Source: an uncultured Tateyamaria sp.
GTDB lineage: Bacteria > Pseudomonadota > Alphaproteobacteria > Rhodobacterales > Rhodobacteraceae
DNA: 64,000 nt
Assembly: GCF_947487805.1 (NCBI RefSeq)
Contig: NZ_CANKXW010000003.1
Span: 124,001 to 188,000 of the forward strand
Reading direction: 5' to 3'
Part shown: in pieces, positions 61,501 through 64,000 of the stretch
Layout: the number at the start of each line of letters is the position of its first letter
Position numbering within the stretch: position 1 is the stretch's first letter
Made by a program: the position numbers and the translations under genes
The notes under the pieces: generated by a model
Seen by the model: the letters and a program-made list of their open reading frames with translations, nothing else
What the model was told of the DNA's origin: nothing
Databases searched by the model: none

Positions 61501-64000
61501 ACCAGCCCAAGCTCGATCTGTCGCCCAAGGTCTCTGACGAGGTCCGCAAGACCACCTGTTACATGTGCGCCTGCCGTTGCGGCATCAACGTGCACCTCAA
61601 GGACGGTAAAGTCGCCTATATCGAGGGCAACCGCGATCACCCCGTGAACCAGGGCGTGCTCTGCGCCAAGGGCTCCGCCGGGATCATGCAGGTCAACGCG
61701 CCCTCCCGTCTGCGCAAGCCGCTCAAGCGCGTGGGCGAACGCGGCGCGGGCGAATTTCAGGAAATCGAGTGGGATGAGGCGCTGCAAATCGCGTGCCAAT
61801 GGCTCGCGCCCATCCGCAAGAACGACCCCAGCAAGCTCGCCTTCTTCACAGGTCGCGACCAATCCCAATCCTTCACCAGCTTCTTCGCACAGAACTTCGG
61901 CACCCCCAACTACGCGGCCCATGGCGGCTTCTGCTCGGTCAACATGGCGGCGGCGGGCATCTACACGATGGGCGGCGCGTTCTGGGAATTTGGCCAACCC
62001 GACTGGGACCACACCAAGCTCTTCATGCTGTTCGGCGTCGCCGAAGACCATGACAGCAACCCGATCAAGATGGGCATTGGCAAGATCAAGGCCCGCGGCG
62101 CCCGCGTCATCGGCGTGAACCCGATCCGCACCGGCTATAACGCCGTGGCCGACGATTGGGTCGGCATCACGCCCGGTACGGACGGCCTCTTTATCCTGTC
62201 GATGGTCCACTGCCTGATGAAGGCGGGCAAGATCGACGTCAATTACCTCGCGCAATACACCAACGCGCCATGCCTTGTGAACGGCGATGAAAAGTCGCCT
62301 GAATTTGGCCTGTTGCTGCGCGATGACGACGGCAAAGAACTGGTGATGGACCGCGCCACCGGCAAACTGACGCCCTTCGATCAAAAGGGCGTCAAACCCG
62401 ACCTCACCGCCACCCACCGCCACGCAGGCATCAGCCACCGCACCGTCATGCAGCACATGGCCGAACGGTATCTATCCGATGAATACACTCCCGAGGCCGT
62501 GGCGGACCGTGTCGGCATTTCCGCCAAACGCATCCGCACCATCGCCAACGAAATCGCCCGCGTGGCGTTCGAGGAAGCGTTCGAGCTGAACCACGCGTGG
62601 ACCGATTTCCGCGGCGAGACGCACCTGACCATGCAAGGCCGCCCGGTGTCGTTCCACTCCATGCGCGGCATCTCCGCCCACGCCAACGGGTTCCAGACCT
62701 GCCGCGCCCTGCACGTGCTACAAATCCTGCTGGGCAGTGTCGAAGTCCCCGGCGGCTTCCGCTTCAAACCGCCCTATCCCAAACCGGCCACGGCGCACCC
62801 CAAACCGCACTGCAACACGACGCCGGATTGCCCGCTCGACGGCCCGCACCTCGGCTTTGTGCACGGCCCCGACGATCTGGCCCTGAAAGAAGACGGCACA
62901 CCGGCCCGCATCGACAAGGCGTTCACATGGGAAAATCCCATGAGCGCGCATGGCCTCATGCACATGGTGATCTCGAACGCGCACGCAGGTGATCCCTACA
63001 AGATCGACACGCTGTTCATGTATATGGCCAACATGTCGTGGAATTCCTCCATGAACACCCGCGGCGTGATCGACATGCTGACGGACAAGGACGACAACGG
63101 CGACTACGTCATCCCCCGCATCATCTATTCGGATGCGTATAGCTCGGAAATGGTCGCCTATGCCGACTTGATCCTGCCCGACACCACGTATCTCGAACGC
63201 CACGACTGCATCTCGCTGCTCGACCGCCCCATCTGCGAGGCCGACGCCGCCGCCGACGCCATCCGCTGGCCCGTGATCGAACCTGATCGCGACGTGCGCG
63301 GCTTCCAGTCGGTGCTCTGCGAGTTAGGGGCCAAACTCGGCCTGCCCGGCTTCACCAACGAGGACGGCAGCCAGAAATACGCCGACTACGCCGACTACAT
63401 CGTCAACCACGAACGCAAACCGGGCATCGGCCCGCTCGCAGGCTTCCGCATGGGCGAGGACGGCCTGACCTCGGGCCGCGGCGGTGTGAACGCCAGCCAA
63501 CTCGACAACTACATTGAAAACGGCGGCTTCTTCGTCGAACACATCCCCGAGGGGGCGAACTATTACAAACCCTGGAACGCCGCCTATCAGGACTGGGCCG
63601 TGGGCATGGGCCTCTACGACACACCCCAACCCTACCTCTTCTCGCTCTATGTCGAGCCGATGCGCCGGTTCCAACTGGCCGCCGAAGGCCACGGCGACCG
63701 CCAGCCCCCCGATCACCTGCGCGAACGGATCAAGGCCACGATGGACCCGCTGCCCATCTGGTACGACCCCGCGCCCGACAACAAGGTCGACGACTTCCCC
63801 ATCACCGCGCTCACCCAGCGGCCCATGGCGATGTACCACTCCTGGGGGTCGCAGAACGCATGGCTCCGCCAGCTGCACGGCCACAACCCGCTCTACCTGC
63901 CGACCAAGCTGATGCAGGACAACAACCTCACCGATGGCGACTGGGCCCGCGTCACCTCGCCCCACGGAGAGATCACCGTCCCGGTCCTCGAAATGGCCGC
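61497..64000 (+). CDS. soeA: Sulfite dehydrogenase (quinone) molybdopterin subunit SoeA, 3' end outside window
   Basis: Cytoplasmic molybdoenzyme of the DMSO-reductase family; 834 residues are seen. The [4Fe-4S] ligands are C21, C24, C28 and C56 (CYMCACRC, GVLCAKG). No twin-arginine signal exists, as expected for SoeA, which faces the cytoplasm on SoeC. Molybdopterin-contact stretches include FFTGRDQSQSFTSFF, GVNPIRTGYNAVADDWVGITPGTDG and MYMANMSWNSSMNTRG. The ATGA overlap with pta and the known xsc-pta-soeABC order make SoeA the best call; a formate-type enzyme is the alternative. It removes the sulfite made by Xsc. Confidence 0.85.
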   Translation, partial: MNQPKLDLSPKVSDEVRKTTCYMCACRCGINVHLKDGKVAYIEGNRDHPVNQGVLCAKGSAGIMQVNAPSRLRKPLKRVGERGAGEFQEIEWDEALQIACQWLAPIRKNDPSKLAFFTGRDQSQSFTSFFAQNFGTPNYAAHGGFCSVNMAAAGIYTMGGAFWEFGQPDWDHTKLFMLFGVAEDHDSNPIKMGIGKIKARGARVIGVNPIRTGYNAVADDWVGITPGTDGLFILSMVHCLMKAGKIDVNYLAQYTNAPCLVNGDEKSPEFGLLLRDDDGKELVMDRATGKLTPFDQKGVKPDLTATHRHAGISHRTVMQHMAERYLSDEYTPEAVADRVGISAKRIRTIANEIARVAFEEAFELNHAWTDFRGETHLTMQGRPVSFHSMRGISAHANGFQTCRALHVLQILLGSVEVPGGFRFKPPYPKPATAHPKPHCNTTPDCPLDGPHLGFVHGPDDLALKEDGTPARIDKAFTWENPMSAHGLMHMVISNAHAGDPYKIDTLFMYMANMSWNSSMNTRGVIDMLTDKDDNGDYVIPRIIYSDAYSSEMVAYADLILPDTTYLERHDCISLLDRPICEADAAADAIRWPVIEPDRDVRGFQSVLCELGAKLGLPGFTNEDGSQKYADYADYIVNHERKPGIGPLAGFRMGEDGLTSGRGGVNASQLDNYIENGGFFVEHIPEGANYYKPWNAAYQDWAVGMGLYDTPQPYLFSLYVEPMRRFQLAAEGHGDRQPPDHLRERIKATMDPLPIWYDPAPDNKVDDFPITALTQRPMAMYHSWGSQNAWLRQLHGHNPLYLPTKLMQDNNLTDGDWARVTSPHGEITVPVLEMA

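Noticed and set aside
1..64000. CRISPR array, prophage or transposon
   Set aside because: No regularly spaced short direct repeats, no cas, capsid, integrase or transposase genes. The only tandem repeats are the two tRNA-tail units.

Overview
The window is a stretch of chromosome from an alphaproteobacterium of the Roseobacter group (Rhodobacteraceae). The evidence is a GC-rich sequence with short intergenic gaps, and a typical gene set: a TrcR/DUF1013 cell-cycle regulator, COQ9, a TIGR02300 acidic protein, malyl-CoA lyase (ethylmalonyl-CoA pathway), a DgcN/DgcA-type D-glutamate module, and a taurine cluster in the tauABC / tpa-tauR-xsc-pta-soeA order known from marine roseobacters. I see no prophage, integrase, transposase, CRISPR array or plasmid replication gene.

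Bases 1-24000 are mostly housekeeping. They hold a partial oligopeptide-type binding protein, a membrane cytochrome c, prephenate dehydratase, NADH pyrophosphatase, a 5'-nucleotidase-family phosphoesterase, the SRP RNA, and a TetR-controlled hydrolase with a double palindromic operator. The dnaX-ebfC-recR replication/repair block follows, then threonine aldolase, TrcR, RNase T2, two quinone oxidoreductases, COQ9 and rpsU. A chemoreceptor coupled to a tiny exported protein, an Lrp/alanine dehydrogenase divergon, an SDR enzyme and MscL close the region.

Bases 24000-44000 carry a GST and a GMC oxidoreductase, a YtoQ protein, a methyltransferase/LysR divergon, and the translation block rpmI-rplT-pheS-pheT, which has unrelated genes inserted in it. 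Then come pyruvate kinase, an N-formylglutamate amidohydrolase/DUF1244/OsmC row, a stomatin/NfeD pair, and a D-amino-acid block: D-amino-acid transaminase, an unknown exported protein, dgcA and dgcN. Divergent from this block is mcl1.

Bases 44000-51000 hold mcl1, a DUF302 protein, an Lrp/LysE exporter pair, accA, an orphan PAS histidine kinase, a GntR regulator, a YgjP-type metallopeptidase and the TIGR02300 protein. A tRNA-Ala(GGC) follows. Behind it lie two structured tandem repeats, each beginning with a copy of the tRNA 3' end.

Bases 51800-64000 are one metabolic unit for taurine: uptake (TauABC), transamination to sulfoacetaldehyde (Tpa), cleavage to acetyl phosphate and sulfite (Xsc), acetyl-CoA formation (Pta) and sulfite oxidation (SoeA, cut by the window end), under the MocR regulator TauR. 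Repeats of the type ATCTGGCCCTAW, spaced 23 bp apart, precede both tpa and xsc and are probable TauR sites. The alanine made by Tpa can be returned to pyruvate by the alanine dehydrogenase in the first part of the window. Three related intergenic palindromes with covarying tips, and a second GC-rich hairpin family, recur between genes.
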